A stretch of DNA of 64,000 bases from Gammaproteobacteria bacterium. GTDB taxonomy: Bacteria; Pseudomonadota; Gammaproteobacteria; Burkholderiales; Thiobacillaceae. A model generated the notes under the pieces. That model worked only from the letters and a program-made list of their open reading frames with translations. It was not told where the DNA came from and made no database searches. The translations under genes were made by a program, and so were the position numbers. Below, in pieces: positions 27,873 through 36,696 of this stretch (position 1 is the first letter of the stretch; each line of letters begins with the position of its first letter). The stretch is from contig JAHJNN010000006.1 of NCBI GenBank assembly GCA_018820765.1, positions 1 to 64,000 of the forward strand, in the 5' to 3' direction.

Positions 27873-28923
27873 CGCGATGCTGCACCGTGAGGGCCTGCAG
27901 CGTGCAGCCCGCCGCCGCCATGTGCTCGATCAACCGTCCCTGGTTCTGCTGCAGCAGGGGTTCGACGTCGGCGTGTTCCGGCACCATCCGGATGCTGAAC
28001 GCCTGATGCGCATCGAGCTTGATGTGCACGGTCAGCGTGCCCAGTTGCGGCAGGGTCAGCTTGAGCTGCGATTGCCATTCCGAATGCGCTGCGTCGCCGT
28101 CCGCCGTGGCCGCATGATCCTGCGTAGGATCGGTCTCGCGGCGCAGCTGCCATTCCAGTTCCTGTCCGGGCCATATCTCGCCGTACCAGGCGAACTGCGG
28201 CGATTCCAGCACCTGCAGCTGCTGCGTCAGCAGGCCATGCATCGGGCTCAGAAGTTTCGAGCCGGTCGCTTCCGCCGCATCCAGCAGCATCGGCGTGCCG
28301 GCGGCGGCGCGCGCCGCCTCGGCCGCGGCGAGCCGGTTTTGCGGCTCCTGCATCAGCCCGTCCAGGCTGTCCAGGCCGACCGCCCAGTTGGCCAGGTGGG
28401 ATTCGTAGAACAGTCCGCTGCGGACCAGCGCCGTGCGCAGCGCGAGCGCCAGTTCGGCAACCTGCGTGGTGGGCTGTCCGAGCAGCGGGCCGGGCGGGGT
28501 GAGGGTGGGCAGCGCGCGATCCGGCACCCGCTGCATGATGTCGGAGAGCATGCGCGCGGTCTGGCTCAGCTGCGGGCTTTCGCCGGCCGCGCTTCCGGGC
28601 GGCTCCAGCATGAAGACGGCCTGCGGCATGTGGCCGGCGAAACGCAGGCGCAGGGTGTCGCCGGCCGCAGCCGGGTGGGGCAGGCGCATGGCAACCGTTT
28701 GCCCCGCGATTTCGACCGTCGAGATGCCCTTGTCATGGGCTTTCACCAGACCGGTGAGGATCTGGCCGACCTTCATGGTTTCGAACGCGCGCGGCGCCGC
28801 CTGGTCGCGCTCGGTCGCGTTCAGAACGGGCTGCGTGGGGGTCAGGCCGGACAGGGGCTTGCCCAGGGCATCCAGCTTGGGCGGGACATCGAGGATGCGG
28901 GCCAGGACCTGAACCGGGATCAT
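27859..28923 (-). CDS. Second FliK-like hook-length control family protein
   Basis: 354 residues. The C-terminal third resembles the Flg_hook domain (SQLKLTLPQLGTLTVHIKLDAHQAFSIRM), with an oligonucleotide-fold-like segment near residues 50-110 (TVEIAGQTVAMRLPHPAAAGDTLRLRFAG). No membrane segment. It is separated from fliT by 7 nt and overlaps the FlhB-domain gene. It differs clearly from the canonical fliK at 18660-19859 and could regulate export of a later substrate class or be a paralogous sensor. Confidence 0.8.
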   Translation of the reverse strand: MIPVQVLARILDVPPKLDALGKPLSGLTPTQPVLNATERDQAAPRAFETMKVGQILTGLVKAHDKGISTVEIAGQTVAMRLPHPAAAGDTLRLRFAGHMPQAVFMLEPPGSAAGESPQLSQTARMLSDIMQRVPDRALPTLTPPGPLLGQPTTQVAELALALRTALVRSGLFYESHLANWAVGLDSLDGLMQEPQNRLAAAEAARAAAGTPMLLDAAEATGSKLLSPMHGLLTQQLQVLESPQFAWYGEIWPGQELEWQLRRETDPTQDHAATADGDAAHSEWQSQLKLTLPQLGTLTVHIKLDAHQAFSIRMVPEHADVEPLLQQNQGRLIEHMAAAGCTLQALTVQHRDGDA

Positions 28924-28930
28924 GAAATGC

Positions 28931-29260
28931 TTATGCGCGCTGCGCGCCGTAGGCCTCGACGCCGCGCTGTCCGGTACGCGTCATGCTCAGGCGCTGCTGC
29001 AATTCGTGCAGGCGCGGTTCGGTGAGCGCGCGGATCTTGGCGTCGTTTTGCAGGATGGCGCGGATGGTCGCGACTTTGGCGCGCTGCTCGTTCTCGTTCA
29101 GCGGCGTCGGCGCGGCCTGCATCAGGCTGCCGACATAGCCGCGGCAGCGCTGCTCCAGCGCGGCCAGTTCGTCCCACTCGCCCTGGCGGGCGGCGTTCAG
29201 CATGGTGCCCGTCAGTTCGGACAGCGATTCGTAGGCGCTGAGCATTTCGTTGCTGGTCAT
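28931..29260 (-). CDS. fliT: Flagellar export chaperone FliT
   Basis: 109 residues from ATG 29260 (CGGAG upstream). All-helical, with the FliT-like start MLSAYESLSELTGTMLNAARQGEWDELAALEQRC. It is the usual FliD chaperone and follows fliS by 13 nt, matching the usual fliD-fliS-fliT order. The C-terminal ending EAYGAQRA is short. Confidence 0.88.
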   Translation of the reverse strand: MTSNEMLSAYESLSELTGTMLNAARQGEWDELAALEQRCRGYVGSLMQAAPTPLNENEQRAKVATIRAILQNDAKIRALTEPRLHELQQRLSMTRTGQRGVEAYGAQRA

Positions 29261-29273
29261 GACGGTCTCCGGT

Positions 29274-29708
29274 TCAGGCAGCAATGGGATGGTGGGAAGA
29301 CGGGGGAGTGGCCTGGCCCGTGGCGCCGATCTGCTGCCAGGCGTCGCGCAACTCGCGCAGCAGCCCCAGGACTTCTTCCAGCGGCGCGGTCTGGTTGTTG
29401 ATGTGGGCGAGCATCAGCCGCTTGTTCATGTAGGCATACAGTGCGTCCAGCTGGCGTGCGATGTCGCCGCCCTGCTGCGTGTCGAGCGCGGCATGCAGGC
29501 CGTCGAGAATAATGCTGCTGGCCTTGGTGATGGCGGCGGATTTCCTGGCGATATCGCCATCGTTCATGTGCTTGATCGCCATCCGCACCGCAAGCTCCGC
29601 GCCTTCGTACAGCATGACGATGAGCTGATGCGGGCTGGCTGCAACGACGCCGGTTTCAAGACCGACGTTGGCATAGACATGGGCGGCGTTTCTCGGATTC
29701 GTGTACAC
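29274..29708 (-). CDS. fliS: Flagellin chaperone FliS
   Basis: 144 residues from GTG 29708, with AGGAGC seven bases upstream; the open frame continues upstream only by overlap with fliD. Core motifs: ANVGLETGVVAASPHQLIVMLYEGAELAVRMA and DIARQLDALYAYMNKRLMLAH. It binds the flagellin C-terminus before export. Confidence 0.94.
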   Translation of the reverse strand: MYTNPRNAAHVYANVGLETGVVAASPHQLIVMLYEGAELAVRMAIKHMNDGDIARKSAAITKASSIILDGLHAALDTQQGGDIARQLDALYAYMNKRLMLAHINNQTAPLEEVLGLLRELRDAWQQIGATGQATPPSSHHPIAA

Positions 29709-29722
29709 GTCTTGCTCCTGAT

Positions 29723-31723
29723 TTAGTTGTTCGAACTGCCGGGCAGGTTGGCCAGCTGCTGGGTCAAGTAAGCGCTGGTACTGTTCATGCTGCTGAGCAT
29801 GGAATCGAGCGCGGTGAACTGCGCGCGGTAGCGTTTTTCGATATTGATCAGCCGTGTCTCCAGCTCGGTGCGGCGCTTGCCGATATCCGCAATGCTTTTG
29901 CCGATTCCGTCGGTGCGTGAGGAGATGATGCTGTCGACGCCAAGGACGGCGCTTGCCCACGTGTTCAGCGTTGAGGCGTAACCCTGTGAATAATGCAGCA
30001 CCCCGCGATCGCCGAGTGCCCCGCCGTTGACGAGGATGCCCAGCCCCAGCGCATCGCCGCTGATCGCGCTCAACAACTGGCCGGATCCGGTCGCAGTGGT
30101 GCCGCCGATCGAACCGGCCACGTCGACGCCGGCGGTCGGCGTGTCGCCGCCAAGACCCAGGGCCGACTCCGCCGTCCCCCCGCTGACACTCACGCTTGAG
30201 GTCGAGCCGTAATTCACCGAAGTGACGGTGAGCTTCCCGGCATTTTCAGAAACGGCGACTGATACGCCCATGTTCGACAGGGCGGTCACACCGTTGATCT
30301 TCGCCTGCAACTCGGTGGCCAGCGCCTGCGCGGTGTTGTAGGTTCCGGGCGACAGCGTGACCGAGGCACTGATGCCGTTGACGCTCAGATCGAGGGTGTC
30401 GTTGCTGCCGCCGACAATGACGAGCGGGGTGGCGATTGCCGTCGAACCCACGGTTTTACCCTGGGTGGCGACCTGCGTGATATTCACTGCATAGTTGCCG
30501 GCCTTGGTGCTGCTGGTGGCATTGTTGAAGCTGACCAGGCTGTCGGTGCTTTTGCCGACCGAGGCGAACAGGCTGGCGATGTCGTCGAAGTGATTGTTCA
30601 TCGCATCGTTGAGCTTGGTCTGGTCGATCGCCAGGCTGCCATCCTTCTGGAACGACACGCCGACGCTCGACAGCGTCGTCAGATTGCCCGGCGTGCCCGT
30701 CACCGCGGTGCCGATGATGCCGCGCAATTGCGATTGCAAAGAACGCACCGTAGCGTCGCCCTGCAGGATCGCGCCCCGCTGGTTGGCCGCATCGTAGGCC
30801 GAGACATTTTTCAGCGTGCCGGCCAGATCGTTGTAGGCTTTGACGAAACTGCCGATGGAACTGCTGATCGAGTTGGTGTCGCGCGCCACCGTCAGCGTCG
30901 CGGGCGAGCTGGTGACCTTGTTCAAGGTCAGCGTCACCCCCGGCACCACGTCGGTGACGACGTTGGAGGTCTTGGTGACCGCCACGCCATTCACCTTGAG
31001 ATTGGCGTTCTGTGCGGTCACGGTCTCGGACAGGTTCTGCGTGCCTGCAGGATCGTGCCCCAGCAGGCTGTCGAGCGCGGCATCGCCGCTGACCGATACC
31101 TTCATGCTGTTGCTGACGCCATTGCTGTCCGACGACAGGGTAAGGCGGTAAGGCGTGCCGCTGCCGTCGTTGATGATGGTGGCCGTCACACCGATCTTCG
31201 CTGCATTGATGGCGTCGCGTATCCCTTGCAGCGAATTGTTGCTGCTGTCGATGGTGATGCTCTTGGTGCCGTTGCCGTTCGAGGCGAACGTGGCGCCACT
31301 GTAGACACCATTGCTGAGCGTACCCCCGCTAATGGTACCGAAGTCGAAAGTGACCGTCGTCGCAGCGCCTGCGCCGATCGCCGCGCTGCTGCTGGTCTGC
31401 CCGGCGGCAGCCAGTTTCTGTGCCTGGGCCAGGCTGGTCACTTCCAGAGAATAGGTGCCCGCCACCGCAATGCTGGTGGCTGAGGCGGTAAAAACACTTG
31501 TGTCCGAGGCGGTCGCCGTCAGTGTCTGGAACTTGCTTGCACTGTTCAGCCCTTGCAGCGCGGTCTGAAAACCAGCTACCGCACCCTTCACGCTGCCGTA
31601 GGCGGAGAGCTTGGCCTGGTAGCCTGCCTCCTTGGCCGCGAGCTTGGTGATGGGCTGACGTTCCACCGTCATCAGCTGACTGACGATGCTGTTGACGTCC
31701 AGACTTGAAGTTGCCGTAACCAT
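29723..31723 (-). CDS. fliD: Filament cap protein FliD
   Basis: 666 residues. N-terminal FliD domain (SLDVNSIVSQLMTVERQPITKLAAKEAGYQAKLSAYGSVKGAV), a Ser/Thr-rich middle, and C-terminal coiled coil (DSIISSRTDGIGKSIADIGKRRTELETRLINIEKRYRAQFTALDSMLSSMNSTSAYLTQQ). It caps the growing filament and folds flagellin. Starts 12 nt after flaG and is followed by its chaperones. Confidence 0.95.
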   Translation of the reverse strand: MVTATSSLDVNSIVSQLMTVERQPITKLAAKEAGYQAKLSAYGSVKGAVAGFQTALQGLNSASKFQTLTATASDTSVFTASATSIAVAGTYSLEVTSLAQAQKLAAAGQTSSSAAIGAGAATTVTFDFGTISGGTLSNGVYSGATFASNGNGTKSITIDSSNNSLQGIRDAINAAKIGVTATIINDGSGTPYRLTLSSDSNGVSNSMKVSVSGDAALDSLLGHDPAGTQNLSETVTAQNANLKVNGVAVTKTSNVVTDVVPGVTLTLNKVTSSPATLTVARDTNSISSSIGSFVKAYNDLAGTLKNVSAYDAANQRGAILQGDATVRSLQSQLRGIIGTAVTGTPGNLTTLSSVGVSFQKDGSLAIDQTKLNDAMNNHFDDIASLFASVGKSTDSLVSFNNATSSTKAGNYAVNITQVATQGKTVGSTAIATPLVIVGGSNDTLDLSVNGISASVTLSPGTYNTAQALATELQAKINGVTALSNMGVSVAVSENAGKLTVTSVNYGSTSSVSVSGGTAESALGLGGDTPTAGVDVAGSIGGTTATGSGQLLSAISGDALGLGILVNGGALGDRGVLHYSQGYASTLNTWASAVLGVDSIISSRTDGIGKSIADIGKRRTELETRLINIEKRYRAQFTALDSMLSSMNSTSAYLTQQLANLPGSSNN

Positions 31724-31735
31724 GATCGCTGTCTC

Positions 31736-32131
31736 TCAAGCCTGTTGCTTGATCAACAGTCCCAACTGAAAGCTGTCGATTGCCTTGGCGATCGACAAGG
31801 CCTCTTCGGTGGGAAACTGGCGGAGCACATCGCCGGTTTCGGAATCCACCAGTTTGACCACCGGCTCGTCCGTTTCGTCGTCAACGGTAAATTCAAGATT
31901 CTTGTTCGACTGATGCAAAGCCTTGTTGATGCTGTCCACTGCGTTCTTCAGCTGTGAAAGCGAGGGGCGTTGCTCTGCCATCTGCTTGACCGCGGTTAAC
32001 GGCAAATCAAGCAAAACGGCAGGCTGGGCCTGGACATTTGAGGCGGAAACAACGGAAACAGGCCCGCCATCGCTGGCGAGCCTTACGGGCTGTGAAGCCT
32101 GATTCAAATTGTTTGCATTCTGGATGAGCAT
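31736..32131 (-). CDS. flaG: FlaG family filament protein
   Basis: 131 residues. The conserved C-terminal FlaG half is visible: KNAVDSINKALHQSNKNLEFTVDDETDEPVVKLVDSETGDVLRQFPTEEALSIA. Role unclear; in Pseudomonas and Vibrio relatives it affects filament length. It follows the fliC terminator, so it depends on read-through or its own weak promoter. Confidence 0.9.
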   Translation of the reverse strand: MLIQNANNLNQASQPVRLASDGGPVSVVSASNVQAQPAVLLDLPLTAVKQMAEQRPSLSQLKNAVDSINKALHQSNKNLEFTVDDETDEPVVKLVDSETGDVLRQFPTEEALSIAKAIDSFQLGLLIKQQA

Positions 32132-32152
32132 TTCGCTTCTCCTTATCTCAAA

Positions 32153-32179
32153 AACCCGGCCGGTTTACCCGGCCGGGTT
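32153..32179 (-). terminator. Rho-independent terminator behind fliC
   Basis: An 11-bp GC-rich stem (AACCCGGCCGG paired with CCGGCCGGGTT, loop of five) ends in TTTTT on the minus strand, directly after the fliC stop and before flaG. Confidence 0.9.
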
Positions 32180-32186
32180 GCCCTCA

Positions 32187-34028
32187 TTAACGCAACAGCG
32201 ACAGCACGTTGTTCGGCAGCGAGTTGGCCTGCGCCAGCATCGCGGTACCGGCCTGCTGCAGGATCTGGCCGCGTGTCAGCGAAGCCGTCTCCATCGCGAA
32301 GTCGGCATCCAGGATGCGGCTGCGAGCGGCAGACAGGTTTTCCACAGTGGAGCCAAGGTTGGAAATCACCGAGGTGAAGCGGTTCTGCACCGCACCCAGG
32401 TTGGCGCGGGCACTGTTCACCGTGGTCAGCGCGCCGTCGATCGCGGCCAGGGCTGAGGTCGCACCCGCAGCGGTGGAGATGTCCACTGCCGAGATGGCGG
32501 AAACCGAGGACACCGTGGTGGCCGAGGTGGTGCCGGTGGTCAGGCCGGCGTCGGCTACTGATGCGCCACCGACCACGATGCCGGCCGCGCTGGAGCTGTT
32601 GAGGGTGATGGTGCCGTAGTTGGACGTGTCACCGGTACCTGCTGCGGTGGTGCCGACAAAACCCGATCCAGCGGCAGCGAAGGCGGAAATTGCGCCACCT
32701 GCACCACCAGAGGTCGTTACTGCGGTAACGACTGCGGTTCCGTCTGATTTAGTGATCTGCGCAGTGCCCGCGGCAAAGGTCCCCGACAGGATATAGCCCG
32801 CGTTTGCAGAGGAAAAGGCCGCCCAAGCACCGTCCAGATCCGCGCCTGCAATCAACGTACCCGTAGAGCCTGATGCGATGGTGTTGGTGAACAGCGTCGC
32901 ACCATCAATAGTGAAAGTGCCTACCGCGGCAGTCGTTGTGGTGCCAGAGACTACTGTGCCGGAGATGGCGCCAGAAGCGACGGTCGTCGTGCCGGTGATG
33001 CCAACATTGCTAGCAGCAAAGCCAGTTTTCGTCAGCAAAGTGGCTTCGGTATCCGCGGAAGCAGTGTTGATCTTGATATCGCGGCCATCTGCAGCAGTCA
33101 GGGTCACAGCACCGCTCGTGGCATCGGCCGCGGCGCTCACGCCGGTCTGGGTGGAAATCGCGTTGATTGCTGCGGCGACGTTCGCACCTTGACCTGCGGC
33201 CGTCGTGCCCGCGGCAACCGCGCCGACGTTGACGCCGTTGATGCTGAAGGTATTGGCAGCGATTGCGGTGAATGCCGTTGCAGCGGAGCCGGCCACGCTG
33301 GTGGCGTTGGCCGTCGCCGTCACGCCCGAATTGGCCGACACGCCATTGATTGCCTGGGCGATGGAGTAGGCGCTGGAAGTGCTTTGGCCTGGTGCTGCGC
33401 CGGCAGCCGAGGCGCCGACCTGCTGGCCGTTCAGGGTCAGGTCGCCGGCGGCGAGGGCTCCGGTCATGGCGGTGCTGGTAAGGGTCGCGGCCGTGGTCGA
33501 ACCGACGCCGCCCAGTGCAGTGGTACGGGCGCTGGCGAGGGATGCGATCTGGATGCTGTCGTTGGCGGTGCCGTTGGCGCCGACCTGGAACTGTTGAGCG
33601 GTAAACGAACCATCGAGCAGTTTTACGCCGTTGAACGAGGTGTTCTGCGCGACCCGGTCGATTTCAGAAAGCAGCTGCGAGACTTCAGCCTGCAGACCGA
33701 CGCGGTCGGAGGCGCTGTTGGTGGCGTTGGCGGACTGGATCGACAGTTCGCGGATACGCTGCAAGTTGTTCGCGACTTCGGACAACGCGCCTTCAGCGGT
33801 CTGCGCCAGCGAGATGCCGTCGTTGGCGTTGCGCGAAGCCTGCTGGCTGCCGCGAATCTGTGACGTCATCCGGTCGGAAATCGCCATGCCGGCGGCGTCG
33901 TCCTTGGCGCTGTTGATGCGCAGGCCGGAAGACAAACGCTGCAACGAAGTCTGCAGCGCGCTCTGGGACGTGTTCAGGTTGCGTTGGGCATTCAGCGACG
34001 CAATGTTGGTATTGATGATTGCTGCCAT
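32187..34028 (-). CDS. fliC: Flagellin FliC
   Basis: 613 residues, larger than the common 490-560. D0/D1 regions are canonical: [24 protein letters not shown] at the start and [22 protein letters not shown] to SLLR at the end. Residues about 160-540 are an Ala/Thr/Gly/Ser-rich insert (D2/D3), with repeated short patterns of the kind [11 protein letters not shown] and more relaxed codon use than neighbouring genes. AAAGGAG precedes the ATG. A sigma-28-like promoter lies at 34116-34142. Its chaperone FliS is encoded downstream. Confidence 0.96.
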   Translation of the reverse strand: MAAIINTNIASLNAQRNLNTSQSALQTSLQRLSSGLRINSAKDDAAGMAISDRMTSQIRGSQQASRNANDGISLAQTAEGALSEVANNLQRIRELSIQSANATNSASDRVGLQAEVSQLLSEIDRVAQNTSFNGVKLLDGSFTAQQFQVGANGTANDSIQIASLASARTTALGGVGSTTAATLTSTAMTGALAAGDLTLNGQQVGASAAGAAPGQSTSSAYSIAQAINGVSANSGVTATANATSVAGSAATAFTAIAANTFSINGVNVGAVAAGTTAAGQGANVAAAINAISTQTGVSAAADATSGAVTLTAADGRDIKINTASADTEATLLTKTGFAASNVGITGTTTVASGAISGTVVSGTTTTAAVGTFTIDGATLFTNTIASGSTGTLIAGADLDGAWAAFSSANAGYILSGTFAAGTAQITKSDGTAVVTAVTTSGGAGGAISAFAAAGSGFVGTTAAGTGDTSNYGTITLNSSSAAGIVVGGASVADAGLTTGTTSATTVSSVSAISAVDISTAAGATSALAAIDGALTTVNSARANLGAVQNRFTSVISNLGSTVENLSAARSRILDADFAMETASLTRGQILQQAGTAMLAQANSLPNNVLSLLR

Positions 34029-34115
34029 GATTTTCTCCTTTGTGGGTCGATTGTTCCGGCTCGTGCCGTCAACTTTGGTCTGCCCGCTGGGCTACATGAA
34101 CCGCCGTTGTGAGAG

Positions 34116-34142
34116 GAATCGTCGGGTGTTGGAGAAAGTTAA
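34116..34142 (-). promoter_or_regulatory. Candidate sigma-28 (FliA) promoter of fliC
   Basis: On the minus strand TTAACTTT, 11 nt, GACGATTC: 6/8 and 5/8 matches to TAAAGTTT-N11-GCCGATAA with ideal spacing, 88 nt before the ATG. The -10 shares the unusual GATTC ending with the cheY candidate at 12292-12299. Confidence 0.5.
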
Positions 34143-34236
34143 GCTCATGGTTCAAAAATTCTGCGAGGGCTTCAGGAATGCCGTTTCGGTCCGATAGGTC
34201 GTGCGGCCGGGCCGTCGCAACGCAGGCGGGTGCGGG

Positions 34237-35838
34237 TCATGGCTGGTGCGCCCCTTCCGCTGCCGGCATGGCCGAAGCCGTGCACACGCGGTTCTTGCCG
34301 GTCTGCTTGGCTTCGTACATGGCGGCATCGGCACGGGCGATGCTGGCTTCCTGCGGTTCGCCCTTGGTGCGCTCGGCGACGCCGGCGCTGAAGGTGATCA
34401 GCACCTTTTCGTTGTTGTCTAGAAAGTATTTCTTGGTGAGGCGGCGCTGCAGCCGGGTAACGATCTTGGCGGCCTCGTCGAGCGGGGTGTTGGGCATGAT
34501 GACGAGGAATTCCTCGCCGCCCAGGCGCGCGATGTGGTCGGTCAGCCGCAACTCCTCCTTGGCGATCGCCACCAGATGGACGAGCGCGTCGTCGCCGGTC
34601 TGGTGGCCGCGCAGGTCATTGAGCGCCTTGAAGTTGTCGATGTCGAGCACGGCCAGGCAGAAGGGGGTGTCGTAGCGGTCGGCACGCGAGGCCTCGCGTG
34701 CGAACTCCTCGTCCAGCCCGCGCCGGTTGAGGCTGCGGGTGAGGGGGTCTTCGCGCACCAGCGTGCTCATCTGGGTGAGCTCGGCTTCCAGCTGCTGGAT
34801 GCGCGCTTCGGCCGCCAGCGCGGCATTGCGCTGCTCCACCAGCTGTTGCTGGGCGTGGTGGCCTTCGGACTGCGCGGCATAGGTGTCGGTCATCAGCGCC
34901 TTGAAGATGCGGTTGAGTTCGATCACGTCCTCGGTCTGGCGAATGCGCTCGACGTGGTCGGTCACCTTCTGCTGATAGTCCTTGTTGACCGCCACCGCGA
35001 TGCCCATGCTGTCGACGAAAGCGGTCATGCTAGCCTTGAGTGTCGCTGTGGCCTCCTTCAGGCTGTGCTTCACCAGGCTTTGCTTGTAGATCACTTCCTT
35101 CAGGCGCTTTTCGGCTTCCTGCAAACTGGCCACGCGCAGCGGGCCGGCGAGCAGTTCCTGCACCATATCGAGCTGGCCGCGCAGCCAGGTGTCGTCGTCG
35201 AGCAGTTCGCCGATGTTCTCCACCACCAGCAGCAGCACGCGTTTGAGGATGTCCTGCAGGTCGCGGGCATCCGTGGCCTGCAACTCGATGCTGACCCACA
35301 GCGATTTCAGCCCGGAGGCTGCGGTGCGCAGGCGCGCGTCGCTGTTGGCCTCGCGCACGGCGACGGCGAGCTGTTGCGCTTTTTCCGCCAAGCGGGGGCT
35401 GAGCACCAGTTGGGAAACCACGCCGAATTCCAGGGTCTTGGCCAGCAGGTCGCGCAACAGGGCGAGCTTGTCGTCCTGCGAGCCCTCGACCAGATCGGCC
35501 GGCCTCGCCCTGGCCGGCTGCGGCTTGAGCTGTGCAGCGATTTCGGACAGCCGCCAGCTGCATTGCCGCCAGTCGCCCTTGTCGATGGCCTTGCTGAGAC
35601 TGGCCACCTGCGACGACAGCGCGGGGTGATGCTCTTTGAGCTCGCTGACCAGCCCGGTCAGGACGTTGGCGGCGCTCGGCGTATTGGCCGGTACCGAGGG
35701 CGCGCCGGTGATTTCCTCGTACAGCGTCTTGTAGTTGTCCGGGGTCGGCGCTATCCGCCGCATCGCCAGGCGGCGCAGGGTTTCGCGCGCGAGCTCGGTC
35801 GGATTGGCAGGATTGCTCTTGTCGGTGGGTTCAGCCAT
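34237..35838 (-). CDS. Diguanylate cyclase (GGDEF)
   Basis: 533 residues, soluble. Residues 1-350 are helical, with coiled coil near 325-355 (QQQLVEQRNAALAAEARIQQLEAEL). The GGDEF domain (about 370-520) carries the active-site RLGGEEF and an intact inhibitory I-site RLTD five residues before it. It should make c-di-GMP with product inhibition. The N-terminal region resembles cytoplasmic Vibrio/Pseudomonas-type DGCs of this gene neighbourhood, with an unknown signal. A YcgR brake is encoded nearby. It has a GGAG ribosome site. Confidence 0.93.
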   Translation of the reverse strand: MAEPTDKSNPANPTELARETLRRLAMRRIAPTPDNYKTLYEEITGAPSVPANTPSAANVLTGLVSELKEHHPALSSQVASLSKAIDKGDWRQCSWRLSEIAAQLKPQPARARPADLVEGSQDDKLALLRDLLAKTLEFGVVSQLVLSPRLAEKAQQLAVAVREANSDARLRTAASGLKSLWVSIELQATDARDLQDILKRVLLLVVENIGELLDDDTWLRGQLDMVQELLAGPLRVASLQEAEKRLKEVIYKQSLVKHSLKEATATLKASMTAFVDSMGIAVAVNKDYQQKVTDHVERIRQTEDVIELNRIFKALMTDTYAAQSEGHHAQQQLVEQRNAALAAEARIQQLEAELTQMSTLVREDPLTRSLNRRGLDEEFAREASRADRYDTPFCLAVLDIDNFKALNDLRGHQTGDDALVHLVAIAKEELRLTDHIARLGGEEFLVIMPNTPLDEAAKIVTRLQRRLTKKYFLDNNEKVLITFSAGVAERTKGEPQEASIARADAAMYEAKQTGKNRVCTASAMPAAEGAHQP

Positions 35839-35979
35839 TTTGCGCTCCGGCCCCGGATGGGCCTTTCACTAGCCTCGCATGCTAAACCGGTCGGGAGTGG
35901 GGTGAAGGGCGGATTAGGGGCGGAAAATAAGGGTATTTCCACGCATTGGCCATGGCACCCCGGGGCCGATCAGGCTTCA

Positions 35980-36011
35980 GCCCTGACCCCTGACCCCTGA
36001 CCCCTGACCCC
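35980..36011 (-). repeat. GGGGTCA heptad array behind the NarL-type regulator
   Basis: Four in-phase plus-strand CCCCTGA units end in CCCC directly against the TTA (TAA) stop of the response-regulator gene. In that transcript it reads GGGGTCA repeats, a minimal G-quadruplex pattern. Same unit as at 25704-25753. Confidence 0.7.
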
Positions 36012-36659
36012 TTAATCCAGCAGGCCCCGCTTGATGACGTAGTGGGTCAGTTCGGCATTGTTCTTGAGCTGCATCTTCTTCAGCACGCGGGCGCGGTACA
36101 TGCTGATGGTCTTGACCGACAGGGCCAGCTGGTCGGCGATGGCCGAGACCGGCAGTCCGGAGGCGATCATGCACAGGGTCTGGTATTCGCGGTTGGACAG
36201 CGTTTCGTGCAGCGGGCCGTCGCGTTCGCCGCTGACCTGGCTGGCGAGTTCCTGGGCGACTTCGGGGCTGATGTATTTCTTGCCGGAGGCGACCAGCCGG
36301 ATGGCGTCGATCAGCTGGGCCGGTGCGCTCTGCTTGTTGAGATAGCCCGCTGCGCCGCTCTTGAGCGCGCGCACCGCATACTGGGTTTCGCGGTACATGG
36401 ACAGCATCAGCACCTGGATGCCAGGATGCTCTTTTTTCATCAGTTCCAGCGTTTCCAGGCCGCTGCGGTCGGGCATGGAAATATCCATCAGCACCAGATC
36501 CCATGGCTCGCGCCGCGCCATCTGCAGGGCGCAACGGGAACAGTCGGCTTCGCCGGCGACGGTGAGGTCGTCGACTTCGGCCAGAATCTGCTTGAGCCCT
36601 TCGCGGACGATGGCGTGATCGTCCACGATCAGGATGCGATAGGGTCTTGCTGCAACCAC
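36012..36659 (-). CDS. NarL/FixJ-type response regulator
   Basis: 215 residues, GTG start. Receiver domain with DDHAIVRE and phosphoacceptor in LVLMDISMPDRSG; C-terminal LuxR-type helix-turn-helix (LSNREYQTLCMIASGLPVSAIADQLALSVKTISMYRARVLKKM). Transcription factor; 37 nt downstream of the kinase gene that should phosphorylate it. Its targets are unknown; flagellar or c-di-GMP genes nearby are candidates only by position. Confidence 0.93.
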   Translation of the reverse strand: MVAARPYRILIVDDHAIVREGLKQILAEVDDLTVAGEADCSRCALQMARREPWDLVLMDISMPDRSGLETLELMKKEHPGIQVLMLSMYRETQYAVRALKSGAAGYLNKQSAPAQLIDAIRLVASGKKYISPEVAQELASQVSGERDGPLHETLSNREYQTLCMIASGLPVSAIADQLALSVKTISMYRARVLKKMQLKNNAELTHYVIKRGLLD

Positions 36660-36696
36660 GGAAGTTCTCTGCTTGGTATTTTGGCTGATTATGCCT

